Source of the DNA: Occallatibacter riparius
GTDB taxonomy: Bacteria > Acidobacteriota > Terriglobia > Terriglobales > Acidobacteriaceae
Reading direction: 5' to 3'
Length of the DNA: 64,000 nt
Assembly (NCBI RefSeq): GCF_025264625.1
Contig: NZ_CP093313.1
Span: 4,402,001 to 4,466,000 of the forward strand
The number at the start of each line of letters is the position of its first letter. Position 1 is the first letter of the stretch. The position numbers and the translations under genes were made by a program. Of the stretch, positions 63,350 through 64,000 are shown piece after piece. The notes below the pieces were generated by a model, which did not search any database, had not been told where the DNA came from, and was given only the letters and a program-made list of their open reading frames with translations.

Positions 63350-64000
63350 TCAACTTTTTACGGCAGCGGTAATCAAGCTGCTGACATCGCCGGACGCCAT
63401 CCGGCTGTAGTCACGCGGAGTGATGGCAGCGAAGGCGCGGAAATCGTGGATGAGGTGCGCCTGATCGAAGTATCCACAATCAGCGGCAAGCTCTGCCCAG
63501 TTCACGGGAACACCCTTCTCGATCCGTTGGAGAAGAGCGCGAAATCGGCGCACGCGGCCGAACAGTTTCGGCGTAAGACCAACGTGTTCCCGGAACAAAT
63601 GAATGAACCGTGTATGACTCAAGCCGGTATCCGTCTGAATCCTTTGAATGCTCGCCGAAACGCCTTCGCGCGACAATTGATCGACGGCGTACCGGATTGC
63701 CGGATGAAGCGGACGGGCCTCCGCCAGCTTCATGTGCAAATAACGTTCGAGCGCGCGAAACTCGGCGTCGATGCCGACTGCGGAGCAAACGTCGTTGAGC
63801 AGACGATTCGCGTCGCCACGGTCAAGATCACAGAGCGTGATATCGATGTTGTGCAGCTCATGCGCAGCTACGGGAAAAAACATGCGAGCCGCGCCAGGAC
63901 GAAAGACAACGCCGATGGCCGGCGAAGACTGAGACGGGTCGATCTGGAACGATCGCGACCAAGGGCCGGCAAGTAAGGGCACTCGAACGCTGCAGGCCTG
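63350..64000 (-). CDS. AraC-family transcriptional regulator (5' end beyond the right edge)
   Basis: The frame is open from the window edge to the stop at 63350 (217 codons); a GTG at 63982 is a possible internal start, but sequence resembling the family's N-terminal domain begins earlier, so the gene probably extends outside. N-terminal part: GVVFRPGAARMFFPVAAHEL, as in DUF6597-type AraC proteins. C-terminal double HTH: ASIQRIQTDTGLSHTRFIHL, FREHVGLTPKLFGRVRRF, WAELAADCGYFDQAHLIHDF, and TPRDYSRM. Likely regulates the P460-like gene behind it. Confidence 0.88.
   Translation of the reverse strand, partial: QACSVRVPLLAGPWSRSFQIDPSQSSPAIGVVFRPGAARMFFPVAAHELHNIDITLCDLDRGDANRLLNDVCSAVGIDAEFRALERYLHMKLAEARPLHPAIRYAVDQLSREGVSASIQRIQTDTGLSHTRFIHLFREHVGLTPKLFGRVRRFRALLQRIEKGVPVNWAELAADCGYFDQAHLIHDFRAFAAITPRDYSRMASGDVSSLITAAVKS

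Overview
The window is a GC-rich chromosomal segment from a Gram-negative heterotroph, most likely an acidobacterium (Terriglobia/Acidobacteriaceae type). That assignment is inferred from the mix of genes: winged-helix regulators fused to FlgO/TolB-like domains, secreted YVTN-like beta-propeller proteins, a bacillithiol BshA, a HemQ-type heme pathway, and a chemotaxis cluster of this architecture. There are no rRNA genes, no CRISPR array and no intact insertion sequence. One tRNA gene (Val, anticodon UAC) is present.

Layout. 1-3.7 kb: 5' part of mutS (minus), a secreted GlcG/HbpS-like protein, a secreted unknown and an SGNH esterase. 3.9-7.8 kb: a tightly coupled heme operon, a HemX/CcsA-like membrane protein then hemA-hemC-hemD. 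HemQ (coproheme decarboxylase) at 10.6-11.4 kb suggests the coproporphyrin branch of heme synthesis. 8-16.5 kb: endonuclease III, a winged-helix sensor-regulator, a DedA protein, inositol-3-phosphate synthase, GlgX and a GNAT acetyltransferase. 16.5-20.9 kb: a membrane SpoIIE-type phosphatase, an M48 protease and a small anchored protein. 21-23.8 kb is an accessory pocket: an alkaline-phosphatase-family remnant, an excisionase-like HTH gene behind a clear promoter, a DUF2695-like protein, a SpoIIAA-like protein and a tiny zinc-ribbon protein. 23.9-27 kb: Xaa-Pro peptidase, accB, accC.

27.6-39.4 kb: an EAL-HDOD protein, a PQQ beta-propeller dehydrogenase with two internal cytochrome c domains, an Ala/Ser/Thr-rich unknown, a frameshifted FRG-domain gene, an ABC exporter, an MFS transporter, a GT87-like membrane glycosyltransferase and bshA. 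39.6-50 kb is a chemotaxis locus on the minus strand in two units: cheY plus a membrane MCP-like protein carrying a CheZ-like D-x3-Q motif; then STAS-cheA-mcp-cheW-cheR-cheD-cheB. The large MCP contains a near-identical 273-bp tandem duplication. No flagellar or pilus genes are visible, so the output of this pathway is unknown.

50-64 kb: a YdjC-type deacetylase, tRNA-Val, a T4-type lysozyme, a zinc-dependent phospholipase C family protein, an EamA transporter, a secreted beta-propeller, an M20 peptidase, uvrA, a lipoprotein beta-propeller, a P460-like cytochrome and an AraC regulator running off the right edge. The last 27 bp of uvrA recur, with one mismatch, about 1.5 kb downstream and bracket the lipoprotein gene.

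I did not find a clear-cut undescribed defence or mobile system. The best leads are the MCP/CheZ-like hybrid beside cheY, the duplicated MCP modules, the uvrA-end repeat, the cytochrome-inserted quinoprotein, and the small-gene pocket at 22.1-23.7 kb.
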